A model generated the notes under the pieces. The model did no database searches, was not told where the DNA came from, and saw only the letters and a program-made list of their open reading frames with translations. Both the position numbers and the translations under genes were made by a program. 5,488 nucleotides of DNA from Helicobacteraceae bacterium (GTDB taxonomy: Bacteria; Campylobacterota; Campylobacteria; Campylobacterales; Sulfurimonadaceae), in NCBI GenBank assembly GCA_947497635.1, contig CANMHZ010000094.1:1-5488 (forward strand). The letters are read 5' to 3'. Shown here piece by piece: positions 1 through 5,488 of this stretch (position 1 is the first letter of the stretch; each line of letters begins with the position of its first letter).

Positions 1-869
1 CGAATATACTGTGCAGCTACATACGGTGCAACCGTACTTGCATATGACCAACCATAATTAGCTTCACCATACACAGCATTGAGAATATCCTGTGCATAAT
101 AATCCCATAATTGTAGTTTTAGCCCTTTAATACCTGTATAAACAGCTGCAGCAACGGTTACACCATCCGTATTTTTACCAATTGCGTATTGCCCCATATT
201 CGTGAATTGACCGACATTGTTAGTAGCATTAGGAACGCCACTATAACCAGAAGTCAGTGCAAGTGTTTGCGCTGCTGCATCTGTGGCTGCATTTTGTAAT
301 GATGTACCACTTGTTGCTGGTTTATAATTATAAGCATTCGCAAACGTACCAGCTGCAAATTTTGTTACTTGAGCAGCAATCAACGTTGTATCTTTAACAT
401 CTGTATTACTTACAACATACGCTTCAAAAAGACTTGGAAGCATACGGGCATCATCACTTCCTGCCATAGGTGTGTCTAGCTTTTGACGACCACCCTTGAA
501 GGTTGTGTTTCCATTTTTATATTGAAGATATGCTTCACCGAGATAGATGTCATTTTGATTTTTCGTACTTAAAAGAGTAGGATCTACTTCTCTCAAATTC
601 GAACGATCATTCAAAGAAAACCCTATCGTTCCATATGCAGCTGCACCGAAAGTCAAACCATTCCATGCGCCCGTCTCATATTTCAAATATCCACCAATAG
701 TATTGGCTTTTCGTGTATAGTTACTAGCCCCGTTATAGTCACGACTAATCGAAAATTCGCGGAATTGCCCGCTTACTTTTCCGTTATTAAATAGTTTCGC
801 CAAATCATCGGCTGATGCGTTCAATACGAATACTGACGCCAAGAGTGAAAGACGTAACGCATGTCTCAT
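1..869 (-). CDS. OprD-family outer-membrane porin, N-terminal part (cut by window edge)
   Basis: This gene encodes a probable outer-membrane beta-barrel channel for small solutes. Translating leftwards from the ATG at 869-867 gives 289 uninterrupted codons that run off the window. The start is supported by AAGGAGT at 880-874, five bases upstream after the AGGAG core. Residues 1-20 form a signal peptide (basic MRHALR, hydrophobic core, NASA ending), with likely cleavage before Asp21-Asp22. The mature part has alternating strands rich in Tyr and Gly. It also has the OprD-like segments GRQKLDTP (127-134), SDDARMLPSLFEAY (138-151) and LWDYYAQDILNAVYGEANY (254-272). Residues about 183-222 are Ala/Thr/Asn/Ser-rich and probably form a surface loop. 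Family members are usually a little over 400 residues, so roughly two thirds is present. It lies downstream of the response-regulator gene on the same strand but has its own promoter candidates. The family call is firm; the substrate is unknown. Confidence 0.88.
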   Translation of the reverse strand, partial: MRHALRLSLLASVFVLNASADDLAKLFNNGKVSGQFREFSISRDYNGASNYTRKANTIGGYLKYETGAWNGLTFGAAAYGTIGFSLNDRSNLREVDPTLLSTKNQNDIYLGEAYLQYKNGNTTFKGGRQKLDTPMAGSDDARMLPSLFEAYVVSNTDVKDTTLIAAQVTKFAAGTFANAYNYKPATSGTSLQNAATDAAAQTLALTSGYSGVPNATNNVGQFTNMGQYAIGKNTDGVTVAAAVYTGIKGLKLQLWDYYAQDILNAVYGEANYGWSYASTVAPYVAAQYI

Positions 870-896
870 TCTGACTCCTTCAAAGTTTTTTACTCT

Positions 897-932
897 GTTA
901 TAATAAAAACAAAACGTAGCATGAACGTAGCA
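897..932 (-). promoter_or_regulatory. Porin-proximal promoter with tandem 11-bp operator
   Basis: Reading leftwards, the units TGCTACGTTCA (932-922) and TGCTACGTTTT (921-911) are adjacent direct repeats sharing nine identical leading bases. They are followed by 8 bases and a -10-like TATAAC at 902-897; TATTAT at 905-900 is an alternative. The repeats cover the place where a -35 hexamer would sit. Promoters activated by OmpR/PhoB-type regulators are built this way, though a repressor could also bind here. Transcription would start near 890, leaving a leader of about 20 bases with the porin ribosome site. The repeat is seen directly; the binding protein is inferred. Confidence 0.6.
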
Positions 933-963
933 ATCGGTAATTTAAAGTAATTAATCGTCAATA

Positions 964-993
964 ATTAAAATTTGGGCTAAACAAGTGTGTCAA
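964..993 (-). promoter_or_regulatory. Candidate sigma-70 promoter, distal to the porin
   Basis: On the minus strand TTGACA (993-988) is a perfect -35 match, followed after 18 bases by TTTAAT (969-964), a five-of-six match to the -10. Transcription would start near 957, upstream of the tandem operator at 911-932. This would give the porin gene a second, perhaps constitutive, promoter. The region is very AT-rich, so chance matches are likely. No terminator hairpin lies between the regulator stop (1003) and here, so read-through from the two-component operon is also possible. Confidence 0.4.
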
Positions 994-1002
994 AAAGTAG
1001 CA

Positions 1003-1668
1003 CTATTGCGAACGCGGAATATCGATCATGTACCCTAATGCACGGATATTTTGGATGAAGTCTTCTTTTAAACTTTTTTTCAAACGACTTACTTCGGCAC
1101 GTATTGTTGCATTATCAACGTACTCGTCGTCCCATATATAGGCACGAAATTGATCAAATTCGACAACTCTACCACGATTACGCGCTAAAAGTTCAATAAT
1201 TTGAAGTTGCCGTTTTGAAAGATGCTGTGTTACATTATCACACATTAGTGTCGAGATGGAGGCATCATACGCATAGCTTTTTGAAAGACGGGTATGACTT
1301 TGAGGAATTGTGCAGCTTTGTATTACTTTATCAATGCGTAGGGAGAGTTCTTTGAGATGGAACGGTTTTTTAAGATAATCGTAACACCCCAAATCATACG
1401 CACGACTAATCCCCTCAATATCAACAAGCGCGCTGATATAAATCGCTGGTGGTCGGATTTTGAGAATATGCAATTGTTCCAATAAATCCAGTCCATCAAT
1501 TCCGGGAACATTAATATCAAGAATGAGTAAATCAAAACTTTCTGATTTTATCTCTCTTAGCGCATCCAGACCATCGCTACAGACCATAATACGATGCCCC
1601 AATGCCACCAAATACTCGGCAATGGCTTCACTCAACATCCGTTCATCTTCAAGAAGAAGTATTTTCAT
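1003..1668 (-). CDS. OmpR/PhoB-family response regulator
   Basis: This is a 221-residue cytoplasmic transcription factor switched by phosphorylation. The receiver domain (about 1-118) has the acidic pair Glu7-Asp8, the phospho-acceptor Asp51 in LLILDINVPGIDG, the switch Ser79, and Lys101 in the KKPF motif. A linker leads to a winged-helix DNA-binding domain (about 128-218). It starts at LSKRQLQIIELL (150-161), has a probable recognition helix around DNATIRAEVSRLKKSL (185-200), and ends in the wing segment IRALGYMI (208-215). All receiver residues needed for activation are present, and the length is normal for the family. The ATG shares four bases (ATGA, 1665-1668) with the kinase stop, and AGAGGGG at 1680-1674 is its ribosome site. 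The likely partner is the kinase encoded just upstream. Its probable targets are the divergent efflux operon and perhaps the porin gene, because both promoters carry 11-bp tandem repeats. The exact orthologue (CusR-, CzcR- or other-like) cannot be decided. Confidence 0.95.
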   Translation of the reverse strand: MKILLLEDERMLSEAIAEYLVALGHRIMVCSDGLDALREIKSESFDLLILDINVPGIDGLDLLEQLHILKIRPPAIYISALVDIEGISRAYDLGCYDYLKKPFHLKELSLRIDKVIQSCTIPQSHTRLSKSYAYDASISTLMCDNVTQHLSKRQLQIIELLARNRGRVVEFDQFRAYIWDDEYVDNATIRAEVSRLKKSLKEDFIQNIRALGYMIDIPRSQ

Positions 1669-2885
1669 CCATTCCCCTCTTTTTTAAATCGATAGTCAAA
1701 ACGGGTAAAATCATCATTAGAATCAATTTTTATCTCAACATTCTCTTCATCGCATATTGATTTTACCAAACTGAGTCCCAATCCAAATCCATCTGTTTTT
1801 TTACGTTCCCGATAGTATGCTTCAAAAATCTTTTGCTCATCCTGAATTTTTTGAGAACGACTCTGAACCCAAAAATGGCATTCAACGACGCTACTGCTTA
1901 CCCCTACCGTAATCACTTCATGACTTTTTGTATATTTAATCGCATTGGTAAGATTATTATCAACAACTCGCTGAAGCTTTGTTTCATTGAAGTGTATCCA
2001 TACAGGGAATTCTGGTTTTTCATAATGAAAAGAAAGCGCAGAGAAATGAGCAACCTCATCAAAAAACTCCAACCTTTTTTCGACATATTCGCCCAAATCA
2101 ATCCCTTTTTTCGGATACTCAACCTGATCTTTTTTCACAAGATAGCTCAAATCATCGTAAATACTAAAAATATTTTTAACCGCTGCTTCGATTTTAGCCA
2201 AATAGCGATTACGCCCCTCACTCATGCTAAACAACTCTATATTCGCCATAATCACCGAGAGGGGAGTATTGGTTTCGTGAATTGCATAACGGATAAACTG
2301 CTTATGCGATTCAAGTAACCCTTGTGAAAATCTCTGCTCCTCTTCAAGGGCGCTGTTCTTTAGCTCAAGGGCTTGAGTTTTAAATCGTACCCTATCTTCA
2401 AGACTCTCATTGAGTTGCTGAAGTGATTTTTTTTGATCTTCAATAGTCAAACCCATCTCATTCGCGTACTCAGCCATTTTTTTGAATTCACTAAAATAAA
2501 GTTCATTCGGTAAAATAGGTTCTGCTTTTTGATGAACAGATTCAAAAAACTCTAAAAATCGTTCCATATCTCGAATAATCATACTGTGAACAATTTTAGA
2601 AATTCCAACAATAAAACCGAATAATATCAACGCGAGTGTTGCAATCTCGACCATAACTTTAATAAGACGTGTCTTCGGAAGATTTTGATAAGAAAGGGAA
2701 CTGCTTAGAGGGATACCCTTCGTAATTTCAAGCCCATTTTGCGCTATTTTTAAAAAGTCTTTATACTCATCATAAATAAGAAGTGAAGCAAAAACAACGG
2801 TAAACATAAGGATAAAAACAATCGTATAAAAATTAACTTGATTCAGGCTGATTTTTGACCACTTACGACTAAACCAATCACCCAT
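1665..2885 (-). CDS. Membrane sensor histidine kinase with short periplasmic loop
   Basis: This 406-residue inner-membrane kinase probably phosphorylates the regulator encoded directly after it. Transmembrane helices lie at about 18-37 and 78-99, with a periplasmic loop of roughly 40 residues between them. A long charged, probably coiled-coil segment (about 145-190) leads to the dimerisation domain. Its H-box is AIHETNTPLS with phospho-acceptor His203. The ATPase domain has the N-box DNNLTNAIKYT (309-319), an IFEAYYRE motif (353-360) and an intact G2 box GFGLGLSLVK (366-375). The G1 box is unusual: VQSRSQKI (340-347) stands where DxGxG is expected, so the usual Asp and both glycines are missing. 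The loop contains no His, Cys or Met and resembles no sensor domain I can name, so the signal is unknown. The start at 2885 has only a weak ribosome site (AGGG about 5 bases upstream). It is the first gene of a two-gene operon, divergent from the efflux genes. Confidence 0.93.
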   Translation of the reverse strand: MGDWFSRKWSKISLNQVNFYTIVFILMFTVVFASLLIYDEYKDFLKIAQNGLEITKGIPLSSSLSYQNLPKTRLIKVMVEIATLALILFGFIVGISKIVHSMIIRDMERFLEFFESVHQKAEPILPNELYFSEFKKMAEYANEMGLTIEDQKKSLQQLNESLEDRVRFKTQALELKNSALEEEQRFSQGLLESHKQFIRYAIHETNTPLSVIMANIELFSMSEGRNRYLAKIEAAVKNIFSIYDDLSYLVKKDQVEYPKKGIDLGEYVEKRLEFFDEVAHFSALSFHYEKPEFPVWIHFNETKLQRVVDNNLTNAIKYTKSHEVITVGVSSSVVECHFWVQSRSQKIQDEQKIFEAYYRERKKTDGFGLGLSLVKSICDEENVEIKIDSNDDFTRFDYRFKKEGNG

Positions 2886-2921
2886 ACTACCCTGCTTTAT
2901 GCTAAATTAAATGAGGAGGAT

Positions 2922-2927
2922 ATTATA
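2922..2927 (-). promoter_or_regulatory. -10 element of the kinase/regulator operon
   Basis: On the minus strand a perfect TATAAT lies at 2927-2922, 36 bases upstream of the kinase ATG. It would give a leader of about 30 bases. No convincing -35 hexamer sits 16-18 bases upstream, which is common in Campylobacterota promoters. The operator at 2973-2994 is some 45 bp further upstream, so it may not control this promoter directly. Confidence 0.5.
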
Positions 2928-2972
2928 ACAAGGGAGTGCTTGACAATACCCAATCCTTGCGCAATCAAAGAA

Positions 2973-2994
2973 TAACTTCACACTAACTTCACAC
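2973..2994 (+). repeat. Perfect 11-bp tandem repeat, probable response-regulator operator
   Basis: The 11-mer TAACTTCACAC occurs twice in direct, gapless tandem (2973-2983 and 2984-2994). An 11-bp period puts both copies on the same face of the helix, which is how dimers of OmpR/PhoB-type regulators bind head to tail. A weaker third copy may be TAATTCACCC at 3005-3014, overlapping the -10. The operator lies between the two-component operon and the efflux operon, so the neighbouring regulator is the obvious candidate. The repeat is seen directly; the binding protein is inferred. Confidence 0.75.
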
Positions 2995-3002
2995 CATTAC
3001 TC

Positions 3003-3008
3003 TATAAT
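3003..3008 (+). promoter_or_regulatory. -10 element of the efflux operon promoter
   Basis: TATAAT at 3003-3008 is a perfect -10 and starts 8 bases after the tandem operator. A -35 placed 17 bases upstream would fall inside the repeats (2980-2985), and no TTGACA-like hexamer is there. This suggests a promoter that needs an activator bound at the repeats. Transcription should start near 3015, leaving a leader of about 26 bases that holds the ribosome site AAGGA at 3030-3034. Confidence 0.65.
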
Positions 3009-3029
3009 TCACCCATATTTTAGTACTTC

Positions 3030-3043
3030 AAGGATTTTATTTG
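3030..3043 (+). promoter_or_regulatory. Ribosome site that fixes a TTG start
   Basis: AAGGA at 3030-3034 stands six bases before the TTG at 3041. There is no in-frame ATG or GTG between the upstream in-frame stop TAA (3005-3007) and this TTG. The first in-frame ATG downstream encodes residue 70, which would remove the signal peptide. TTG is therefore the start, and it may keep the level of the outer-membrane factor below that of the ATG-started genes behind it. Confidence 0.8.
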
Positions 3044-4285
3044 CGACTACCCCGTTATAGCTTATTACTATTTTTCCTTATTCCCCATTTATTTGGAGAT
3101 ACCCTTACTTTTTCGAATGCAGTTCAACAGTTTGTTGAATACAATTATGATTTACAAATTGCACGACACGAAGCCCAAAAATCGCGCGCTGATTTGATTA
3201 CTGCAAAAGAACATCCGAATCCTATACTCAATGGTTCCTACGAATTTATGGATATTCAACACCATCTTGGCGATCAGGCACGTGGGTCGAATGCGCAAGT
3301 AACTCTTATGTTGGCGCATCCGTTTGAGACAGGAGGAAAGAGGGACCGACGAGTTGATCTTGCCAACCATGCGATTACCTACAATGATTTTATTGTTGAC
3401 GAAACAGTACGAGAACAACTTACTGTTTTGGTTGATGCGTATTATGCTGTATTGAACGATCAAGCAAATTGGTTCAACGCACAAGAAAACGGCAAAATGT
3501 ATGCTAACATCCTAGCCATTGCCAAAACGAAACTCGATAATGGCTTCCTCTCCCAAATCGATTATCAAAAACTTTTGCTTCAAAAAATTGACTATACCCG
3601 TGAGATTGAAAACAATCGTCTCGCGTTGGTACAAGATCGTGAAGCGTTAGCGGCATTACTAGCACTCTCTGCCTCGGACATTACCGTAACGGCTCCAGTA
3701 AATGCTTCGGATGAGCTTCAATCCCTTGATAGTTTTCTAGCCAAAGTGATTGAGCGTGCCGATTGTAAAGCTGCGAAACAAAATGTAGCGGTTGCCGATG
3801 CTTCTTTAAACCTTGAAAAAGCCATTGCTATTCCCAATGTGACTATTGGTGCTGAATATGCAAGTTTTGGTCCCTATTACGAACCGTTGCTTGGAGTAAA
3901 TTTTGCTATGCCTCTTCCCGTTTATGATAAAAATGAAGGGGACATTGAAAAAGCACGTATCACAACACTCCAATCTGTCAATTTATATGACAAAACGCTC
4001 CGTATGGCAAAAGCAGACGTACTCCAAAACTATGAGGCCACTCAATCACGCTACGCTATTTATCAAATGATGATAGAAGGGTTCAAGAGCGCAAAAGAAC
4101 TCAAAGAGAAGCAAGAAAAAATATTTGCTCTCAAAGGGATCTCTGTACTCGAACTCCTCGATTCCCAAAAAAATTATCGTGACTATCAAAAAAACCTAAC
4201 CCAAGCAATGATTGATTTTCATAGTGCAACCGCACGCTTGAAACTCAGTTCAGGCTTATCTCTACTTGATTCAAAAGGACATTAA
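3041..4285 (+). CDS. TolC/CzcC-like outer-membrane efflux protein
   Basis: This 414-residue protein is the outer-membrane exit duct of the tripartite RND pump encoded by this operon. Residues 1-19 are a signal peptide (MRLPRY, then a Leu/Phe-rich core), with likely cleavage near Gly19-Asp20. It has no lipobox cysteine, so unlike CusC it is probably not lipidated. The fold is the two-repeat outer-membrane efflux domain. The first half carries HPNPILNGSYEF (58-69) and ETGGKRDRR (96-104), typical of CzcC-like proteins, and a long helix with GFLSQIDYQKLLLQ (168-181). The second half carries MPLPVYDKNEGDIEKAR (290-306) and the final helix with SVLELLDSQKNYRDYQ (368-383). The length is normal. The start is TTG, fixed by its ribosome site. 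Its stop overlaps the next ATG by one base (TAATG), indicating translational coupling. The family call is firm; the exported compound is unknown. Confidence 0.92.
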   Translation: MRLPRYSLLLFFLIPHLFGDTLTFSNAVQQFVEYNYDLQIARHEAQKSRADLITAKEHPNPILNGSYEFMDIQHHLGDQARGSNAQVTLMLAHPFETGGKRDRRVDLANHAITYNDFIVDETVREQLTVLVDAYYAVLNDQANWFNAQENGKMYANILAIAKTKLDNGFLSQIDYQKLLLQKIDYTREIENNRLALVQDREALAALLALSASDITVTAPVNASDELQSLDSFLAKVIERADCKAAKQNVAVADASLNLEKAIAIPNVTIGAEYASFGPYYEPLLGVNFAMPLPVYDKNEGDIEKARITTLQSVNLYDKTLRMAKADVLQNYEATQSRYAIYQMMIEGFKSAKELKEKQEKIFALKGISVLELLDSQKNYRDYQKNLTQAMIDFHSATARLKLSSGLSLLDSKGH

Positions 4286-5346
4286 TGCGACTCTCTCTTC
4301 TAGGCTTATCGTGTACAGCTGCTCTACTTTTACTCAGCGGATGCACCAAAGAACATACTGAAAATTCTCAAAAAATAGCCACCGTTCAAATGCCCGTAAT
4401 TGCAACCGTATTGCCAGAATTCGGAACGTTTAGCACTCAAATATCAGCTACTGCATCCGTACAACCCTCCCCCGATGGGATTGTATCGGTCACCTCCCCT
4501 GCATCGGGAACTATTGATAAAATTCACGTCACTGTAGGTGATAAAGTCTCCCCAAAGCTACCCTTAATTAGCATAAGATCCTCGGATGTTAGCGATATCA
4601 AAAGCGATCAGCTTTCAGCCCAAGCAGCGTATACCCAAGCCAAACACGTCCATGAGATGAATAAAGAGCTTTTCAAACTCGGAGCCATTACCGCCAATGA
4701 TTTGTCCCTCTCGAAAAGCAACGTAGAACAAGCCGATGCGATGGTGCAAGGTTACTCTCAGAAACTCAATTATTACGGTGCCACTTCCGGTCAAAGTTTA
4801 ACCCTCCACTCTCCTATCAACGGTGTCGTCTACGAAGTAGAAACCCATTTAGGGGAAAAAGTAACCAATGATGCGTCGCAAATTCTGATTAAAATTGCGA
4901 ATCCTCATAAAAAAGTGATCGTTGCTACCATCTATGAAAAAGATCTTGCCTCCTTTATCATCGGCAAAGAAGTCGAGATAAAAACGGATAATAATGCGTT
5001 TGAGCCTATTAAAGGAACGATAACCTATATCAGTGACGTATTGGATCCTGAAAATAAAACTAACAAAGTTTATATCAGACCCTCCGTTGATGTTCCACAA
5101 TTACGTATAAATATGTTTGCAAGTATTGCTTTAAATGCCGATGTCAAAAATGTTTTCCGTATCCCTAAAAAATCGTTGCTCTTCAAAGAAGGCAAGTTTA
5201 TTGTTTTTGTTCAAAATGGAACTCAATTTTCTCCTCTAACTGTTACCCTCGTCAGTGATGATCCAAAAGATGATTTTTCGCTGATCAAAGGACTTCCTGA
5301 AAATACCAAAATAGCCCTCGAAGCTATCGCGTTGGAGAAACAATAG
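4285..5346 (+). CDS. RND periplasmic adaptor (membrane-fusion) lipoprotein, CzcB/CusB-like
   Basis: This 353-residue adaptor joins the inner-membrane pump to the outer-membrane duct. The N-terminus is a lipoprotein signal with lipobox LSGC, so Cys20 is the predicted lipidated residue anchoring it in the inner membrane. Two lipoyl half-motifs are visible, SPASGTIDKIHVTVGDKV (71-88) and SPINGVVYEVETHLGEKV (176-193). They flank an alpha-helical hairpin (about 104-165) that should contact the outer-membrane protein. A beta-barrel domain follows with DVLDPENKTNKVYIR (251-265) and RINMFASI (274-281), matching the 'DPxxRTxxVR ... LrpgMfa' pattern of heavy-metal-type adaptors. The membrane-proximal domain ends the protein. 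No His-rich N-terminus (as in some CzcB) or CusB-type Met triad can be recognised. AAAGGA at 4274-4279 is the ribosome site, and the ATG overlaps the previous stop. The adaptor role is firm; metal specificity is not shown. Confidence 0.93.
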   Translation: MRLSLLGLSCTAALLLLSGCTKEHTENSQKIATVQMPVIATVLPEFGTFSTQISATASVQPSPDGIVSVTSPASGTIDKIHVTVGDKVSPKLPLISIRSSDVSDIKSDQLSAQAAYTQAKHVHEMNKELFKLGAITANDLSLSKSNVEQADAMVQGYSQKLNYYGATSGQSLTLHSPINGVVYEVETHLGEKVTNDASQILIKIANPHKKVIVATIYEKDLASFIIGKEVEIKTDNNAFEPIKGTITYISDVLDPENKTNKVYIRPSVDVPQLRINMFASIALNADVKNVFRIPKKSLLFKEGKFIVFVQNGTQFSPLTVTLVSDDPKDDFSLIKGLPENTKIALEAIALEKQ

Positions 5347-5347
5347 T

Positions 5348-5488
5348 ATGCGACGCTTAGCCAACTTTTTTATCGATAATTTTCTTGCCGTACTCTTGTT
5401 TACCGCCATTACCATAGCGGTGAGCATTGTCGTGGTACGTGATCTTAATATTGAAGCTTTCCCCGATCCTGCCCCTCCTATTCTCGAA
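5348..5488 (+). CDS. RND efflux pump inner-membrane subunit, N-terminus only
   Basis: The first 47 codons of the proton-driven pump are present before the window ends; full-length members have about 1000-1050 residues. A short cytoplasmic MRRLANFFIDN leads into the first transmembrane helix (about 12-32, LAVLLFTAITIAVSIVVV). The start of the porter domain, NIEAFPDPAPPILE (34-47), follows and corresponds to the 'aiDavPDi' segment of CzcA/CusA-like pumps. The ATG comes one base after the adaptor stop (TAG at 5344-5346). GGAG at 5334-5337, ten bases upstream, is a somewhat distant ribosome site. Position in the operon and these residues make the RND assignment strong. The transmembrane residues that separate Zn/Co/Cd, Cu/Ag and drug exporters are outside the window. 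Confidence 0.85.
   Translation, partial: MRRLANFFIDNFLAVLLFTAITIAVSIVVVRDLNIEAFPDPAPPILE

Noticed and set aside
870..1002. A terminator between the regulator gene and the porin gene
   Set aside because: No GC-rich hairpin followed by a T-run could be found on the minus strand, so I could not support one.
1460..1687. Plus-strand open frame of 75 codons across the kinase/regulator junction
   Set aside because: It overlaps the receiver domain of the regulator in antisense and has no supporting signals.
1833..2318. Plus-strand open frame of 161 codons inside the kinase gene
   Set aside because: It is antisense to a well-supported kinase gene, has no ribosome site and no recognisable domain; it is a shadow of the opposite frame.
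2940..2945. TTGACA on the plus strand as a -35 for the efflux operon
   Set aside because: No -10-like hexamer is found 16-18 bases downstream, and the perfect TATAAT at 3003 is far too distant to pair with it.
3152..3484. Minus-strand open frame of 110 codons inside the outer-membrane factor gene
   Set aside because: It lies fully within a strongly supported gene on the other strand and its translation resembles no protein family.
3041..5488. Naming the operon cusCBA or czcCBA
   Set aside because: The specificity-determining part of the pump is outside the window and no metal ligands are visible, so a gene symbol would be a guess.

Overview
The window looks like a piece of a Campylobacterota (epsilonproteobacterial) chromosome, most like the Sulfuricurvum/Sulfurimonas group. 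The reasons are the AT-rich composition, tightly packed genes, an OprD-type porin with the GRQKLDTP signature, and a histidine kinase with the HETNTP H-box. This placement rests on sequence style and family resemblance, not on a search. There is no rRNA, tRNA, CRISPR array, insertion sequence or phage gene in the window.

Layout, left to right. (1) 1-869, minus strand: the first 289 codons of an OprD-family outer-membrane porin, cut by the window edge. (2) 870-1002: porin upstream region with two candidate promoters; one has an 11-bp tandem repeat just upstream of its -10. (3) 1003-2885, minus strand: a two-component operon, histidine kinase first, then an OmpR/PhoB-type response regulator, joined by a 4-bp ATGA overlap. 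(4) 2886-3040: divergent control region. It has a -10 for the kinase operon and, facing right, a perfect 11-bp tandem repeat placed 8 bp upstream of a consensus TATAAT. (5) 3041-5488, plus strand: a tripartite RND efflux operon in the order outer-membrane factor, lipoprotein membrane-fusion protein, inner-membrane RND pump. The pump is cut after 47 codons.

How the parts probably work together: the kinase/regulator pair most likely controls the divergent efflux operon, as CusRS and CzcRS do in other bacteria. The efflux and porin promoters share one geometry: two 11-bp direct repeats, then 8 bp, then the -10. OmpR-family dimers bind this kind of 11-bp phased repeat. A reasonable hypothesis is that one regulator couples export (RND pump) to outer-membrane permeability (porin), similar in logic to CzcR control of czcCBA and oprD in Pseudomonas aeruginosa. 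The repeat sequences differ between the two sites, so this link is not proven.

The substrate of the pump cannot be read from this window. The fusion protein has the DPENKTNKVYIR segment typical of CzcB/CusB-like proteins, but no His- or Met-rich metal site is visible. The kinase's short periplasmic loop has no His, Cys or Met, and the pump's diagnostic transmembrane residues lie outside the window.
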